Shown: positions 9,729 to 21,067, counted from the stretch's first letter. The stretch: DNA of 64,000 nucleotides from Collimonas antrihumi (GCF_018304965.1 NZ_JAGQED010000023.1:1-64000), one strand, 5' to 3'. Notes: generated from the letters alone by a model not told the origin. Translations and numbers: made by a program.

Positions 9729-11441
9729 TTAGTTCAGCTTGACTGCATGCTCCCGTGTTTCATGGAACACCACCTGCGGCCAACGCTCCTGCGTCAGGCG
9801 CAGGTTCACGCCCGAGGTTGCCAGATAAGCCATGTTGCCGGCGGCATCGTAAGCGACGTTATGGCCGGCCGATGATTTTTCAAAGTCGGCCAGGATTTTC
9901 TTGTCGTCGCAGGTGATCCAGCGTGCGCTGCTGATGCTGGTGCCTTCGAATACGGCGTCGACGCCATACTCGTTGAGCAGGCGGCTGGCGACCACTTCAA
10001 ACTGCAGCACGCCGACCCCGCCCAATACCAGGTCGCTACTGGTGACCGGCTTGAACACCTGGATCGCGCCTTCTTCACCGAGCTGTTGCAAGCCTTTGTG
10101 CAACTGCTTGATCTTGAGCGGATTGCGAATCCGCACCGAACGGAAAAAATCCGGGGCGAAATAGGGAATACCGGTGAACTGCAGCAGCTCGCCTTCAGAG
10201 AAACTGTCGCCGATCTGCATGTTGCCGTGGTTCGGCAAGCCGATGATATCGCCGGCGTAAGCTTCTTCGACCTGTTCGCGGCTGGATGCCATGAAGGTCA
10301 CCACGTTCGATACCTTGATCTCGCGGTTCAGGCGCAGATGCTTGATTTTCATGCCGCGCTGGAAATGGCCGGAGCAGACGCGCAGGAAAGCAATCCGGTC
10401 GCGGTGCGCCGGGTCCATATTGGCCTGAATCTTGAACACGAAGCCGGAGAAGCTAGCTTCCTTCGGCTCGACAGTGCGCACGGTAGCATCGCGCGAGCCT
10501 GGCGGTTGCGCCCAGTCGATCAGTGCATTCAGGATTTCGCGAATACCGAAATTGTTGATGGCGGAGCCGAAGAATACCGGGGTTTGCACACCGGCCAGGA
10601 ACGCTTCCTGATCGAACGGGTGCGAAGCGCCGTGCACCAGTTCGACTTCCATCCGCAATTGCTCGATTTCACGCGGGAACATTTCGTCCAGGCGCGGGTT
10701 GTCGATGCCCTTGATGACTTCAAAGGTCTGGTCGGCCTTGTCGCTACCGGCAGCAAACAGCAGGATTTCGTCACGCAGCAAGTGATATACGCCGCGGAAA
10801 GTCTTGCCCATGCCGATCGGCCAGGTCACCGGCGCGCACTGGATCTTCAACACCGATTCCAGTTCATCCAGCAATTCCAGCGGATCGCGGGTTTCGCGGT
10901 CCATCTTGTTCATCAACGTGATGATCGGCGTATTGCGCATGCGGCAAACGTTGAGCAGCTTGATGGTCTGGGTTTCAACGCCTTTGGCGGCATCGATCAC
11001 CATCAGGGCCGAGTCGACCGCTGTCAGTACCCGATAGGTATCTTCCGAGAAATCCTGGTGGCCCGGGGTATCGAGCAGGTTGACTACGTGGTCGCGGTAT
11101 TCGAACTGCATGACCGAGCTGGCGACGGAGATGCCGCGCTGCTTTTCGATATCCATCCAGTCCGACGTTGCATGGCGGCCGCTTTTGCGCCCCTTGACCG
11201 TGCCGGCCAGCTGAATCGCGCCCGAAAACAGCAGCAATTTTTCAGTCAGCGTGGTTTTACCGGCATCCGGATGGGAAATGATGCCGAAGGTGCGGCGGCG
11301 CGCCACTTCGCTGGCGATTTGTTCGACGGAAACATTGTTGGCGACGACTTCGGCAGCATCGGCTGCGTTGGCTACGTTGGCGGCGTCGGTCGTGTCAGTC
11401 GTGTCATTCAGGTCCGGTTGCTCGGAGATCGGTTCTTGCAT
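9729..11441 (-). CDS. prfC: Peptide chain release factor 3 (RF3)
   Basis: A translational GTPase that recycles RF1/RF2 from the ribosome after termination. With the ATG at 11441 the product has 570 residues. The G1 loop SHPDAGKT is at 56-63, followed by the [26 protein letters not shown] switch region, DTPGHQDF and NKMD motifs. Domain III contains the [17 protein letters not shown] block. RF3 is usually about 530 residues and starts just before [17 protein letters not shown]. Here an N-terminal tail of about 40 residues is Asp/Thr/Ala/Asn/Val-rich and repetitive. No good ribosome binding site precedes 11441, so the start is uncertain. The frame is open to 11657, but that part looks non-coding. 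Confidence 0.92.
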   Translation of the reverse strand: MQEPISEQPDLNDTTDTTDAANVANAADAAEVVANNVSVEQIASEVARRRTFGIISHPDAGKTTLTEKLLLFSGAIQLAGTVKGRKSGRHATSDWMDIEKQRGISVASSVMQFEYRDHVVNLLDTPGHQDFSEDTYRVLTAVDSALMVIDAAKGVETQTIKLLNVCRMRNTPIITLMNKMDRETRDPLELLDELESVLKIQCAPVTWPIGMGKTFRGVYHLLRDEILLFAAGSDKADQTFEVIKGIDNPRLDEMFPREIEQLRMEVELVHGASHPFDQEAFLAGVQTPVFFGSAINNFGIREILNALIDWAQPPGSRDATVRTVEPKEASFSGFVFKIQANMDPAHRDRIAFLRVCSGHFQRGMKIKHLRLNREIKVSNVVTFMASSREQVEEAYAGDIIGLPNHGNMQIGDSFSEGELLQFTGIPYFAPDFFRSVRIRNPLKIKQLHKGLQQLGEEGAIQVFKPVTSSDLVLGGVGVLQFEVVASRLLNEYGVDAVFEGTSISSARWITCDDKKILADFEKSSAGHNVAYDAAGNMAYLATSGVNLRLTQERWPQVVFHETREHAVKLN

Positions 11442-11745
11442 GATGCGTGGTTCAGGCGATCTCGGCCGCCTGCCTTGAGAATAATGAATGCGGGAAAAAG
11501 GGAAACCTGCCAGCCAGTCGTTGTTGTGGTTGACCCTATGCTGGTATTGGCAGTTTCGATAACCCTCGATTATAACGTATGTCGTGTGATGGACCAGCGT
11601 TGGCAAAACAACCATGGCTTTAGTTCGCCCGAGGGCATAATTCGTCGCAATTGCCATTGTGATAAATGTTCTGGTTTAGCGGCGGACAAAACAGTTAGCG
11701 ATATGCAGCGGCTTCCGCTATGGCGGTCTGTATAATTCCATCCTC
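11442..11745. other. Divergent region between prfC and hrpA
   Basis: About 300 bases lie between the two divergent starts. The only clear element is TATAAT at 11731-11736, ten bases before the hrpA ATG, with no convincing -35 box. No hairpin or small reading frame with a ribosome binding site was found. Confidence 0.45.
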
Positions 11746-14700
11746 ATGTCAGTATCAGAATCCAACAAACCACCGCGGTCAACAGATCGCCCAAGTCCCC
11801 AGCGTGCCGCTGGCCGTCCATCCCAGCCGCGTTCTGAATCGTCGCGTCCAGTGTCATCGCGTCCAGAGTCTGCGCGGCCGGTGCCTGAGCGCAATCCGCT
11901 GCCGCCTATCGCATTTCCCGAGGAGTTGCCGGTTTCCGGCAAGCGCGCTGAAATTTCGGCGGCGCTGGCGGCCAACCAGGTCGTCATCGTTTGCGGTGAA
12001 ACCGGCTCAGGTAAAACCACCCAGCTGCCGAAGATCTGCCTGGAACTGGGGCGCGGCCAAACCGGCCTGATCGGCCACACCCAGCCGCGCCGGATTGCAG
12101 CTTCCTCGACTGCCAAGCGCATCGCCCAGGAACTCAACTCGCCGCTGGGCGAGCATGTCGGTTACAAGGTGCGTTTCAACGACACCCTGACCAAGGGCGC
12201 CTGGATCAAGCTGATGACCGACGGTATCCTGCTGGCCGAGACCCAGACCGATCCCTTGCTGCGCCAGTACGACACCATCATCATCGATGAGGCGCATGAA
12301 CGCAGCTTGAACATCGATTTCCTGCTCGGCTATCTGAAGCAGTTGTTGCCGAAGCGCCCGGATCTGAAAATCATCATCACCTCGGCGACGATCGATGCCG
12401 ATCGTTTCGCTCGCCATTTCGGCACCAACGAGAAGCCGGCGCCGGTGATCGAGGTTTCCGGCCGGCTGTATGCGGTTGAAGTGCGCTACCGGCCGGTCGA
12501 CAATGCCGATCGCAGTGGCGTCAATCCCGCCGCCGCGGCAGCCAAACCGAATGCGCCGCAAAGCGCCGCCCAGCGCGACCGTGAGCAACGCGACCTGATG
12601 GATGCAGTGGTAGATGCGGTCGACGAGCTGGCCCGTATCGGCTCTGGCGATGTGCTGGTGTTCTTGCCGGGCGAGCGCGAAATCCGCGATACCGCCGAGG
12701 CACTGCGCAAGCACCATCCGCCTCATGTTGAAATCCTGCCTTTGTTCGCCCGTTTGTCGGCGCAGGAGCAGGAGCGCGTGTTCAAGTCGTCCAATGCGCG
12801 GCGCATCGTGCTGGCGACCAACGTTGCTGAGACTTCGCTGACCGTGCCGGGTATCCGCTATGTGGTGGATGCCGGCCTGGCCCGGGTAAAACGCTACAGT
12901 TATCGCAACAAGGTCGAGCAGCTGCAGATCGAGCCGATTGCGCAGTCGGCCGCCAATCAACGCGCCGGCCGTTGCGGCCGGGTCGCTGCCGGTGTTTGTA
13001 TCCGGTTGTATGAAGAGCAGGATTATCTGCAGCGCCCGAAATTCACCGAGCCGGAAATCTTGCGCTCGTCGCTCGCTTCCGTCATCTTGCGGATGAAGTC
13101 GCTGCATCTGACCGATGTCGAAACTTTTCCGTTCATCGAACCGCCGCCGGGCCGCGCCATCGCCGACGGCTATCAGCTGCTGCAGGAACTGGGTGCGGTT
13201 GACGACAATAACGCACTCACCAAAACCGGCCGCCAGCTGGCCAAGCTGCCGCTCGATCCACGCGTCGGTCGCATGATCCTGGCAGCGCTGGATAATGTCT
13301 GCCTGACGGAAATGCTGATCATCGCCGCCGCCTTGTCAGTGCAGGATCCGCGCGACCGGCCGTTGGAAGCGCAGGGTGCTGCGGATCAGGCGCACAAGAA
13401 ATTCGCCGATGAAAAATCGGAATTTCAGAGTTACCTGAAAATCTGGAAATGGTTTGAAGAAGCGATTGAGCACAAGAAAACCAATCGCCAGCTGATGGAT
13501 AACTGCCGCGCCAATTTCCTGTCGCAATTGCGCCTGCGCGAATGGCGCGATGTGCATTCGCAGTTGCTGACGATTGTGCGCGAACAAGGCTGGCGTTTGA
13601 ACGAAGCGCCGGCGACTTATGAGCAATTGCATTGCGCCTTGCTGACGGGTTTGCTTGGCAACGTCGGTTTCAAGGCCGATGAAGACTCGCATTATCTTGG
13701 CGCGCGGGCCATCAAATTCCATCTGTGGCCGGGTTCGCATTTGTCGAAGAAGGCTGGCAAGTGGGTGATGGCGGCCGAGCTGGTCGATACCAGCCGCCTG
13801 TACGCGCGTTGCATCGCGCAGATCCAGCCGGAGTGGCTGGAGCGGGTCGGCGCCCATCTGTTGAAGAAATCGTATGGCGAGCCGCGTTGGGAAAAACGCA
13901 CGGCGCAGGTATCTGCATCGGAGCGCGCCACCTTGTACGGATTGGTGGTGTATAGCCAGCGACGCATCAATTTCGGCTTGATCAACCCGCAGGAAGCGCG
14001 CGAGATATTCATTCGCGATGCACTGGTAGGCGGTGAGTTCGATACCCGTGCGCCATTCTTTGCGCACAACCAGAAGCTGATCCGCGAAATCGAGAACCTG
14101 GAACACAAGTCACGCCGGCTCGACGTGCTGGTCGACGATGAATTGATCGCTGCGTTTTACGATAAGCTGATTCCAGCCGATATCTGTAATGGCATCACGT
14201 TTGAAAAATGGCATAAGGATGTCAGCGTCCAGACGCCCAAGCTGCTGTTCCTGAATCGTGACGATTTGATGCGGCATGAGGCTGCCGGCATCACGACAGA
14301 ACTGTTCCCCAAGGTGATGCGGGTGGCCGGCATCGAAATGGCTTTGTCTTATCATTTCGAACCCGGCACGCCGCGCGACGGCGTCACGCTGACGGTGCCG
14401 CTGTATGCGTTGAACCAAGTGTACGCCGACCGCTGCGACTGGCTGGTGGCCGGCATGCTGAAGGAAAAAGTCCATCTGCTGCTGAAATCCCTGCCGCAAA
14501 AAATACGCCGCAATTGCGTGCCGTTGCCGGACTATGCCGCCGGCTTTTGCGAGCGGATACAGGCGCGCCATGTGTTCGGCCACGGCAATCTGCTGGATGC
14601 CTTGATGGCCGATATTCGTACCGAAACCAGCGTCGCCACGCGCAGCACCGATTTCAAGCAGGAAACCTTGCCGGCCCATCATTCAATGAATTTCAAGGTG

Positions 14701-15777
14701 GTGGATGAGCATGGCCGGCAACTCGATATGGGGCGCAACCTGGCAGCCCTGCAAGCCGAGTTTGGCGGACAGGCGCGGGAAAGTTTCCAGAAGTTGGCAA
14801 GTGTTACGGCCACCGATGACAATGCGACCGCAGCGGCGCAGCCGCAAACGGGAAAGCCGGCAACGCCGACGGCAACCCGGGTTGCCGCTCAGCCGGCTGC
14901 AAAGCCCGGCGACAGCACAAATGCACAGTTCAGCAACCTCACCAGCTGGACCTTTGGCGAATTGCCCGAACTGCTGGAGATCCAGCAGGGCAAGCAAATC
15001 TTGATCGGTTTTCCGGCGCTGGTGGACCGGGCCACGCATTGCGACCTCGAAGTATTCGACGATCCGAACGAAGCCGCGCGGGTCCATCATCTGGGCTTGC
15101 GCCGGTTGTTTGCCTTGCAACTCAAGGAGCAATTGAAATTCCTTGAGAAAAATATCCCTGGCTTGCAGCAAATGGGCATGCAATTCCTGGCGTTGGGTTC
15201 GCAGGAAGAACTGCGCGACCAGATTATTTATGCGGGGCTTGAACGCGCCTGCCTGCAACTGCCGCTCCCGCGGACTGCCGCAGAATTCACGCAACGCAAG
15301 GATGAAGGCAAGTCGCGGCTGGGTTTGCTGTGCAATGAAATCGCCCGGCTGGCAGCACTGATCCTGGGCGAATATCACGGTTTGCCGAAGCGCCTGCAAG
15401 CCGCCAAAGGGCATCCGCAAGCCGTTGCCGATATCCAGGCGCAAATGCAGTCCCTGGTCGGCAAGCGATTCATTGCCGATAACGACTACGCCAATTTGAC
15501 GCATTTCCCGCGCTATCTCAAGGCGGTGAACGTACGGCTGGAGAAATTACGCGCCGATCCGAGCCGCGACGCCAAACTGATGGCGGAATGGGCGCAAGTG
15601 GCGACGCCGTGGCAACGTGCGCAAAAAGACCGGGGCGGCAAGACGGATCCGAAGCAGACCGAATTCCGCTGGTTGCTGGAAGAGCTGCGGGTGTCGCTGT
15701 TCGCGCAAGAATTGCGCACGCCGATGCCGGTTTCGGTGAAGCGCTTGCAGAAAGTATGGGAAACCATGCAACGTTAG
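11746..15777 (+). CDS. hrpA: ATP-dependent RNA helicase HrpA
   Basis: A 1343-residue DEAH-box RNA helicase, close to the usual 1300 residues of HrpA, which in E. coli acts on mRNA processing and stalled ribosomes. A Ser/Arg/Pro-rich, probably disordered tail (1-50) precedes the core. Walker A GETGSGKT is at 84-91, DEAH at 181-184, the SAT motif follows in [12 protein letters not shown], and QRAGRCGR is motif VI. Then come the winged-helix/ratchet domain, an OB-like domain, and the long HrpA-type C-terminal region (DUF3418) ending near KVWETMQR. No ribosome binding site precedes the ATG, and a TATAAT lies so close that the mRNA may be nearly leaderless. Confidence 0.94.
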   Translation: MSVSESNKPPRSTDRPSPQRAAGRPSQPRSESSRPVSSRPESARPVPERNPLPPIAFPEELPVSGKRAEISAALAANQVVIVCGETGSGKTTQLPKICLELGRGQTGLIGHTQPRRIAASSTAKRIAQELNSPLGEHVGYKVRFNDTLTKGAWIKLMTDGILLAETQTDPLLRQYDTIIIDEAHERSLNIDFLLGYLKQLLPKRPDLKIIITSATIDADRFARHFGTNEKPAPVIEVSGRLYAVEVRYRPVDNADRSGVNPAAAAAKPNAPQSAAQRDREQRDLMDAVVDAVDELARIGSGDVLVFLPGEREIRDTAEALRKHHPPHVEILPLFARLSAQEQERVFKSSNARRIVLATNVAETSLTVPGIRYVVDAGLARVKRYSYRNKVEQLQIEPIAQSAANQRAGRCGRVAAGVCIRLYEEQDYLQRPKFTEPEILRSSLASVILRMKSLHLTDVETFPFIEPPPGRAIADGYQLLQELGAVDDNNALTKTGRQLAKLPLDPRVGRMILAALDNVCLTEMLIIAAALSVQDPRDRPLEAQGAADQAHKKFADEKSEFQSYLKIWKWFEEAIEHKKTNRQLMDNCRANFLSQLRLREWRDVHSQLLTIVREQGWRLNEAPATYEQLHCALLTGLLGNVGFKADEDSHYLGARAIKFHLWPGSHLSKKAGKWVMAAELVDTSRLYARCIAQIQPEWLERVGAHLLKKSYGEPRWEKRTAQVSASERATLYGLVVYSQRRINFGLINPQEAREIFIRDALVGGEFDTRAPFFAHNQKLIREIENLEHKSRRLDVLVDDELIAAFYDKLIPADICNGITFEKWHKDVSVQTPKLLFLNRDDLMRHEAAGITTELFPKVMRVAGIEMALSYHFEPGTPRDGVTLTVPLYALNQVYADRCDWLVAGMLKEKVHLLLKSLPQKIRRNCVPLPDYAAGFCERIQARHVFGHGNLLDALMADIRTETSVATRSTDFKQETLPAHHSMNFKVVDEHGRQLDMGRNLAALQAEFGGQARESFQKLASVTATDDNATAAAQPQTGKPATPTATRVAAQPAAKPGDSTNAQFSNLTSWTFGELPELLEIQQGKQILIGFPALVDRATHCDLEVFDDPNEAARVHHLGLRRLFALQLKEQLKFLEKNIPGLQQMGMQFLALGSQEELRDQIIYAGLERACLQLPLPRTAAEFTQRKDEGKSRLGLLCNEIARLAALILGEYHGLPKRLQAAKGHPQAVADIQAQMQSLVGKRFIADNDYANLTHFPRYLKAVNVRLEKLRADPSRDAKLMAEWAQVATPWQRAQKDRGGKTDPKQTEFRWLLEELRVSLFAQELRTPMPVSVKRLQKVWETMQR

Positions 15778-15908
15778 AGTCAGTAAGCGTCAGTAAGCAA
15801 GCTGTAGAGCGTGAAATCACTGCTTTAAAAGGGTTTTCGCGTAAAATTGCGCCAAAAGTACGTCACAAATTCATCACACACTATTGCAGGCAAAAGAGGA
15901 AATACGCT

Positions 15909-16475
15909 ATGAGCATCAAATCCGACAAATGGATCCGCCGCATGGCGCAGGAAACCGGCATGATCGAGCCGTTCGAGCCTGGTCAGGTGCGCGAGGCTAA
16001 CGGCCACAAGATCGTGTCTTACGGCACCTCGTCGTATGGCTACGATATCCGCTGCGCCAATGAATTCAAGATTTTCACGAATATCAATTCCACCATCGTC
16101 GATCCCAAGAATTTCGATGAGAAATCGTTCGTCGATTTCAGCGGCGATGTCTGTATCATCCCGCCTAACTCTTTTGCGTTGGCGCGCACCATGGAATATT
16201 TCCGTATCCCGCGTAGCGTACTGACCATCTGCCTCGGCAAATCGACCTATGCGCGTTGCGGCATCATCGTCAACGTCACCCCGTTCGAGCCGGAATGGGA
16301 AGGCTATGTGACGCTGGAGTTTTCCAACACTACGCCGTTGCCAGCCAAGATTTACGCCGGCGAGGGCTGCGCCCAGGTGCTGTTCTTCGAAAGCGATGAA
16401 ATCTGCGAGACCTCCTACAAGGACCGCGGCGGCAAGTATCAGGGACAGCACGGCGTGACCCTGCCAAAAACCTAA
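15909..16475 (+). CDS. dcd: dCTP deaminase
   Basis: A 188-residue trimeric enzyme converting dCTP to dUTP for thymidylate synthesis. GKSTYARCG at 110-118 holds the serine/arginine pair, and the [28 protein letters not shown] block contains catalytic E137. The frame is open from 15588 inside hrpA, but the ATG at 15909 gives the family length and the conserved [13 protein letters not shown] start. AGAGGAAA lies 8-15 bases upstream. It follows hrpA on the same strand after about 130 bases. thyA and folA, also in this window, act in the same dTMP pathway. Confidence 0.94.
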   Translation: MSIKSDKWIRRMAQETGMIEPFEPGQVREANGHKIVSYGTSSYGYDIRCANEFKIFTNINSTIVDPKNFDEKSFVDFSGDVCIIPPNSFALARTMEYFRIPRSVLTICLGKSTYARCGIIVNVTPFEPEWEGYVTLEFSNTTPLPAKIYAGEGCAQVLFFESDEICETSYKDRGGKYQGQHGVTLPKT

Positions 16476-16492
16476 AGACCTGAAGACCAGAC

Positions 16493-17713
16493 ATGCCAAA
16501 GAACAAGCGCCCGGCGCCACGGAAATCCAGCCTTTCCCCCGAAGACAAAGACGAAGCCGTCACCCAGCAGCTGTGCGACCTGGCGATCGACCTCGCTGAG
16601 CAAGATGGGGACGAAGCCGAAGGCGTTGCTGCCGGCGCCGTCTTGCAGCAAGCTTCTATTGATTTTCACAGGATCATCAAGAAGAGCCTGCAGCAGAAAA
16701 AGGATGACATCCTGTATGACGCGATTGAGCGCACCAAGTATGCCGATCTCGACGCCTGGAAATTCCTGAAAGAGCAGGTCGAAGAAGCCTCGGAGATTTT
16801 GCTGGTGCGGCGCGATGAAGGCAAGGTGCTGGAGCTGAATGCGTTCGTGGTGCCGTTCTTCGCGCACATCCGCGGCGGCCTCAAGCGCGAGCAAAGCTTC
16901 CAGGATCAAGAGGCATTCGATGCGCTGTCCGCGAGCTTTAAGCAGGCTCAGCTGGAAGGGCCGGATGCGACAGTAGTGCTGGTCAGCCACGCCTACCACC
17001 TCGATGAAATCGACAGCATCCGTTACAGCCATCTGTTTGAAATGAACCGCGATGCATTCGGCTCCATGGCAGACAAGAAGCTGGCGGCGACGACTGCCAT
17101 CGAACGCAGTATCAGCGGCTGGCCGGAAAATCTGTTCGGGGCGGACGACGATGCGGTCGAGTTGCGCTTCCTGCTGGGCTTTTCCCTCAAGGCGACCGAC
17201 GACCCGTTTTATAAAGTGCCGGATGATGAAGCCGGCGCCGACGTTTACTTCGGTGCGCGGGAAGAGCGTTTTCATGGCTGGACTGAGCAGGTCGCGCCTT
17301 TACTCAAACGTTGCCTTGCCACCGATGGCAGCGAGATCGATCTGCATTTCCTCTACCAGGACCTGTTCCACGGCGGTAAGGAGCGCGGCATTGCCGAATA
17401 CTTCACGTTGCAGATGATGTCTGAGCTGAACCACGGCCTCGATCAGCACGGCGTTGCATCTTTCGACGCCAACGCTGTCGTCGGTCCGGCCGATGTGCGT
17501 GGCGACATAGTCTTGCGGGTGAATTTGTACGGCAAGGACGGCGCCTTGCTGGCCTCCTCTGAAAAGCCGTTGCCTGCCGGCGCCGACTTGCAGGTGGAAG
17601 TCGACGATACCTACGATGCGCTGCGCACTATCGGCGTCACGTCGCTGGCGGTCGCGATGCGATTTGAAGCAGACGGACAGCCGTCCGAAGTGCAGCCGTA
17701 CGCGGCGCCCTGA
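16493..17713 (+). CDS. DUF2863 family protein
   Basis: A 406-residue soluble protein without signal peptide or membrane segments. It matches by eye the DUF2863 family, a betaproteobacterial protein of unknown function often found next to dcd. The N-terminus is basic and proline-rich (KKRPAPRKSS-like), followed by an acidic helical region with KSLQQKKDDILYDAIERTKYAD near 55-80. No catalytic motif is recognisable. It begins 17 bases after the dcd stop and is followed 17 bases later by the DUF1653 gene, so the three genes probably form an operon. Confidence 0.72.
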   Translation: MPKNKRPAPRKSSLSPEDKDEAVTQQLCDLAIDLAEQDGDEAEGVAAGAVLQQASIDFHRIIKKSLQQKKDDILYDAIERTKYADLDAWKFLKEQVEEASEILLVRRDEGKVLELNAFVVPFFAHIRGGLKREQSFQDQEAFDALSASFKQAQLEGPDATVVLVSHAYHLDEIDSIRYSHLFEMNRDAFGSMADKKLAATTAIERSISGWPENLFGADDDAVELRFLLGFSLKATDDPFYKVPDDEAGADVYFGAREERFHGWTEQVAPLLKRCLATDGSEIDLHFLYQDLFHGGKERGIAEYFTLQMMSELNHGLDQHGVASFDANAVVGPADVRGDIVLRVNLYGKDGALLASSEKPLPAGADLQVEVDDTYDALRTIGVTSLAVAMRFEADGQPSEVQPYAAP

Positions 17714-17730
17714 CTATTTTGGAGAACTGA

Positions 17731-17943
17731 GTGACTGAAGAAGACGCACGGAAAATTGCCACCCATCGGCATTACAAAGGCGGCCTGTACCGCTATATCG
17801 GTGTCGCCAGGCACTCGGAAACCGAAGAGGCGATGGTAGTCTATGAACACCTGTGGCCGCATGCGCCGGGCCTGTGGGTGCGGCCTGCGGAGCTGTTCAA
17901 CGGTTTGCTTGAGAATGGCGCAAGGCGTTTCGCACCGTTGTAA
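17731..17943 (+). CDS. DUF1653 family small protein
   Basis: A 70-residue protein covering one DUF1653 domain: HYKGGLYRYIGVARHSETEEAMVVYEHLWP, then GLWVRPAELFNGLL. The domain is a small beta-rich fold of unknown function. The start is GTG, supported by TTGGAGAA 6-13 bases upstream. It is the last gene of the dcd/DUF2863 group and is followed by a palindromic repeat and a terminator. Confidence 0.82.
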   Translation: MTEEDARKIATHRHYKGGLYRYIGVARHSETEEAMVVYEHLWPHAPGLWVRPAELFNGLLENGARRFAPL

Positions 17944-17970
17944 GTAGGGTGGGTAACGTGCCCACCCTAC
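17944..17970. repeat. GTAGGGTGGGC-family palindromic repeat, copy 2
   Basis: GTAGGGTGGG (17944-17953) is perfectly inverted as CCCACCCTAC (17961-17970) around TAACGTG. It begins on the base after the DUF1653 stop. Confidence 0.8.
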
Positions 17971-17973
17971 GCG

Positions 17974-18013
17974 AAAAAAAACGGGAGGCTCTATATCGGG
18001 CCTCCCGTTTTTT
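17974..18013. terminator. Bidirectional intrinsic terminator between DUF1653 and decarboxylase genes
   Basis: ACGGGAGGC (17981-17989) pairs with GCCTCCCGT (18000-18008) around a 10-base loop. A run of A's lies on the left and of T's on the right. It can serve both convergent transcription units. Confidence 0.88.
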
Positions 18014-18020
18014 GTCACAC

Positions 18021-20285
18021 TTACTGCCGCACGCAATCTACGAAATAATCCCGCTTGCCATTCACCTCGCGCTTCACCAGACCATGTACATCGGTCTCGA
18101 AGCCAGGGAATTTCTCGTTGAAATCCCGCGCAAATTTCAGGTAATCGACGATGGTCTTGTTGAAGCGTTCGCCCGGAATCAGCAGCGGAATACCCGGCGG
18201 GTAAGGCGTCAGCAAGATCGAAGTGACACGGCCTTCGAGCTGGTCGATCGGCACGCGGTCGATTTCACGATGGGCCATTTTTGCAAATGCATCAGATGGC
18301 TTCATGGCAGGCTGCATGTCGGACAGATACATCTCAGTGGTCAGGCGCGCCACGTCGTAGGACTTGTAGGTCTCATGGATCTGCTGGCACAGGTCGCGCA
18401 AGCCGAGCCGCTCGTAGCGCGCATTCTTGCCGCTGTTGCCGGCTGCGAATTCGGGCAGGATGCGCCAGATCGGCTGGTTCTTGTCGTAGTCGTCCTTGAA
18501 CTGTTGCAGCGCGGTCAGCAGCGTGTTCCAGCGGCCCTTGGTGATGCCGATGGTGAACATGATGAAGAACGAATACAGGCCGCATTTCTCGACGATAACG
18601 CCGTGCTCGGCCAGGTATTTGGTTACGATGGAGGCCGGAATGCCGCTCTCGCCGAACTTGCCTTCCAGCGACAGGCCCGGTGTGACAATGGTGGCTTTGA
18701 TCGGATCGAGCATGTTGAAGTTCGGCGCCAGGTTGCCGAAACCGTGCCAGTCGTCTTCAGCGCGGATCACCCAGTCTTCACGACTGCCGATGCCGTCTTC
18801 CGAAAAGCTGTTCGGTCCCCATACCTGGAACCACCAGTCCTTGCCCCATTCTTCGTCGATCTTCTTCATGGCGCGGCGGAAATCCAGCGCTTCCAGAATG
18901 CTTTCTTCAACCAGCGCCGTGCCGCCAGGTGCTTCCATCATGGCCGCTGCAACATCGCATGAGGCGATGATCGAGTATTGCGGCGAAGTCGACGTGTGCA
19001 TCAGGTAGGCTTCGTTGAAAGCATCCTGATCCAGTTGCACGCTTTCCGATTCGCGCACCAGGATTTGCGAGGCCTGCGACAGGCCGGCCAGCAACTTGTG
19101 GGTCGACTGGGTCGAGAAGATCATCGATTTCTTGGCGCGCGGGCGGTCCTTGCCGATCGCGTGCATGTCTTTGTAGAAATCATGGAACGTCGCATGCGGC
19201 AGCCACGCTTCGTCGAAATGCAAGGTGTCGATCTCGCCGTCGAGCATGTTCTTCAGGGTTTCGACGTTGTAGATCACGCCATCGTAAGTCGACTGCGTAA
19301 TGGTCAGGATGCGCGGCTTCTTGTTGACAGCTTCGCGCGCGAACGGATTGGCTTCGATTTTCTTACGGATGCTTTCCAGCGTGAACTCTTCCAGCGGAAT
19401 CGGGCCGATGATGCCGAGGTGGTTCCGGGTCGGCATCAGGAACACCGGAATGGCGCCGGTCATGATGATCGAATGCAGGATCGATTTGTGGCAGTTGCGG
19501 TCAACCACCACGATATCGCCCGGCGCTACGGTCGAGTGCCACACCATCTTGTTGCTGGTGCTGGTGCCGTTGGTGACGAAATAGCAATGGTCGGCGTTGA
19601 AGATGCGCGCTGCATTGCGCTCTGAAGCGGCTACCGGGCCGGTATGGTCGAGCAGTTGACCGAGCTCTTCAACCGCGTTGCAGACGTCGGCGCGCAGCAT
19701 GTTTTCACCGAAGAACTGGTGGAACATCTGGCCGATAGGCGACTTCAGGAAGGCGACGCCGCCCGAATGTCCCGGGCAATGCCAGGAGTAGGAACCGTCT
19801 TGCGCATAATGCACCAGCGCGCGGAAGAATGGCGGCGACAGGCCGTCCAGGTACGATTTGGCTTCGCGGATGATGTGGCGCGCAACGAATTCCGGCGTGT
19901 CTTCAAACATGTGGATGAAGCCGTGCAGTTCGCGCAGGATGTCGTTGGGGATGTGGCGCGAAGTGCGGGTTTCGCCGTACAGGTAGATCGGGATGTCGGC
20001 GTTCTTGTGGCGGATTTCTTCGACGAATGCGCGCAGCGATTTCAGCGCATGGTCGGTTTCTTCAAACGAACCGGCGCCGAATTCTTCGTCGTCGATCGAC
20101 AGGATAAAGGCCGACGCCCGCGATTGCTGCTGCGCGAACTGCGACAGGTCGCCGTAACTGGTCACGCCCAATACCTCCATGCCTTCTGTCTCCATGGCAT
20201 CGGCGAGTGCGCGAATGCCGAGACCGGAAGTGTTTTCGGAACGGAAGTCTTCGTCAATAATGACGATGGGGAAGCGGAATTTCAT
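18021..20285 (-). CDS. Orn/Lys/Arg decarboxylase, fold I PLP enzyme
   Basis: A 754-residue PLP-dependent amino acid decarboxylase making a polyamine or diamine from ornithine, lysine or arginine. It has the N-terminal receiver-like wing domain (1-130), the PLP domain with HFDEAW at 356-361 and PLP lysine K397 in STQSTHKLLAG, and the C-terminal domain. Length and the STHKLL motif are nearest biodegradative arginine and lysine decarboxylases (AdiA/LdcC), but the substrate cannot be decided by eye. I place the start at ATG 20285, with GGAG 8 bases upstream. The frame continues to a TTG at 20297 that overlaps this ribosome binding site. Confidence 0.88.
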   Translation of the reverse strand: MKFRFPIVIIDEDFRSENTSGLGIRALADAMETEGMEVLGVTSYGDLSQFAQQQSRASAFILSIDDEEFGAGSFEETDHALKSLRAFVEEIRHKNADIPIYLYGETRTSRHIPNDILRELHGFIHMFEDTPEFVARHIIREAKSYLDGLSPPFFRALVHYAQDGSYSWHCPGHSGGVAFLKSPIGQMFHQFFGENMLRADVCNAVEELGQLLDHTGPVAASERNAARIFNADHCYFVTNGTSTSNKMVWHSTVAPGDIVVVDRNCHKSILHSIIMTGAIPVFLMPTRNHLGIIGPIPLEEFTLESIRKKIEANPFAREAVNKKPRILTITQSTYDGVIYNVETLKNMLDGEIDTLHFDEAWLPHATFHDFYKDMHAIGKDRPRAKKSMIFSTQSTHKLLAGLSQASQILVRESESVQLDQDAFNEAYLMHTSTSPQYSIIASCDVAAAMMEAPGGTALVEESILEALDFRRAMKKIDEEWGKDWWFQVWGPNSFSEDGIGSREDWVIRAEDDWHGFGNLAPNFNMLDPIKATIVTPGLSLEGKFGESGIPASIVTKYLAEHGVIVEKCGLYSFFIMFTIGITKGRWNTLLTALQQFKDDYDKNQPIWRILPEFAAGNSGKNARYERLGLRDLCQQIHETYKSYDVARLTTEMYLSDMQPAMKPSDAFAKMAHREIDRVPIDQLEGRVTSILLTPYPPGIPLLIPGERFNKTIVDYLKFARDFNEKFPGFETDVHGLVKREVNGKRDYFVDCVRQ

Positions 20286-20554
20286 CAAGGTCTCCAAGAG
20301 ACGGTGGTTGATAACAAGGCTGCCAATCGAAGTGGCCGAAGTGGCGTTTAAAAATCGTCGTTCCGGCTGGGGCCAAGTAGCGCTCCGGAGTGTTGCCTGG
20401 GTAGGGCATGCAGCCTGCTGCTTTTAGCATTGCCAAAGATGGAGGCAACACTAAAAAAAGAAAGTCGAATTTTCGCAGATATGTGCGAATTAGGGGGTAA
20501 AGATGACGGAATTCCTGCAGAAAACAACAGATGTCATTCCGTCATCACGTCGGG

Positions 20555-21067
20555 TTAGCTGTTGGACTCGTCAAGGCCAGGCGCGCGGCGCTCGTACACC
20601 ACAAAAGCATAGTCGAAACCGTTAGTGGCGGAATGATGGGTTTCACGCGAAATTTCCTGCCATTGCTGCTGGTCGCGCGCCGGGAAAAAGGCGTCGCAAT
20701 CGAAGCTGTGCCTGATTTCGGTAACGATCAGGCGTTGCGTTAATTTCTGTGCCGCGGCATAGATTTCGGCGCCGCCGATGATGAAGGCTTCGGCGTCGCC
20801 AACCATGGCCGCAGCGGCTGCCAGCGACGGCGCGCTTTCGACGCCGTCGTGACGCCACTCGGGATTGCGGGTGATGACGATATTGCGTCGTTGCGGCAAG
20901 GGCCGGCCTATCGATTCAAAGGTTTTACGGCCCATGATGATCGGGTGGCCCGAGGTAGTGCGTTTGAAGTGCGCCAGATCCTCCGGCAAATGCCAGGGCA
21001 GGGTGTTGCGGATGCCGATGCCGTTGTGAGCGTCGGTCGCGACAATAATGGTAAGGCGAGAAGTCAT
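20555..21067 (-). CDS. folA: Dihydrofolate reductase
   Basis: A 170-residue NADPH-dependent enzyme reducing dihydrofolate to tetrahydrofolate. GIGIRNTLPWHLPEDLAHFKRTT (16-38) carries the substrate-binding acid at D30. GRKTFESIGRPLPQRRNIV forms the cofactor site, and FIIGGAEIYAAA is the second nucleotide-binding block. It stands alone between the decarboxylase and opgG. It functionally complements thyA (32.3 kb), which makes dihydrofolate. Confidence 0.94.
   Translation of the reverse strand: MTSRLTIIVATDAHNGIGIRNTLPWHLPEDLAHFKRTTSGHPIIMGRKTFESIGRPLPQRRNIVITRNPEWRHDGVESAPSLAAAAAMVGDAEAFIIGGAEIYAAAQKLTQRLIVTEIRHSFDCDAFFPARDQQQWQEISRETHHSATNGFDYAFVVYERRAPGLDESNS

Noticed and set aside
10086-11735. 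549-codon open frame on the plus strand opposite prfC
   Set aside because: It mirrors the GC-rich codon pattern of prfC, lacks recognised motifs and crosses the prfC start region. A shadow of a real gene.
12007-13107. 366-codon open frame on the minus strand inside hrpA
   Set aside because: Fully contained in the conserved helicase core; composition (many R, Q, H, D) is typical of antisense GC-rich frames.
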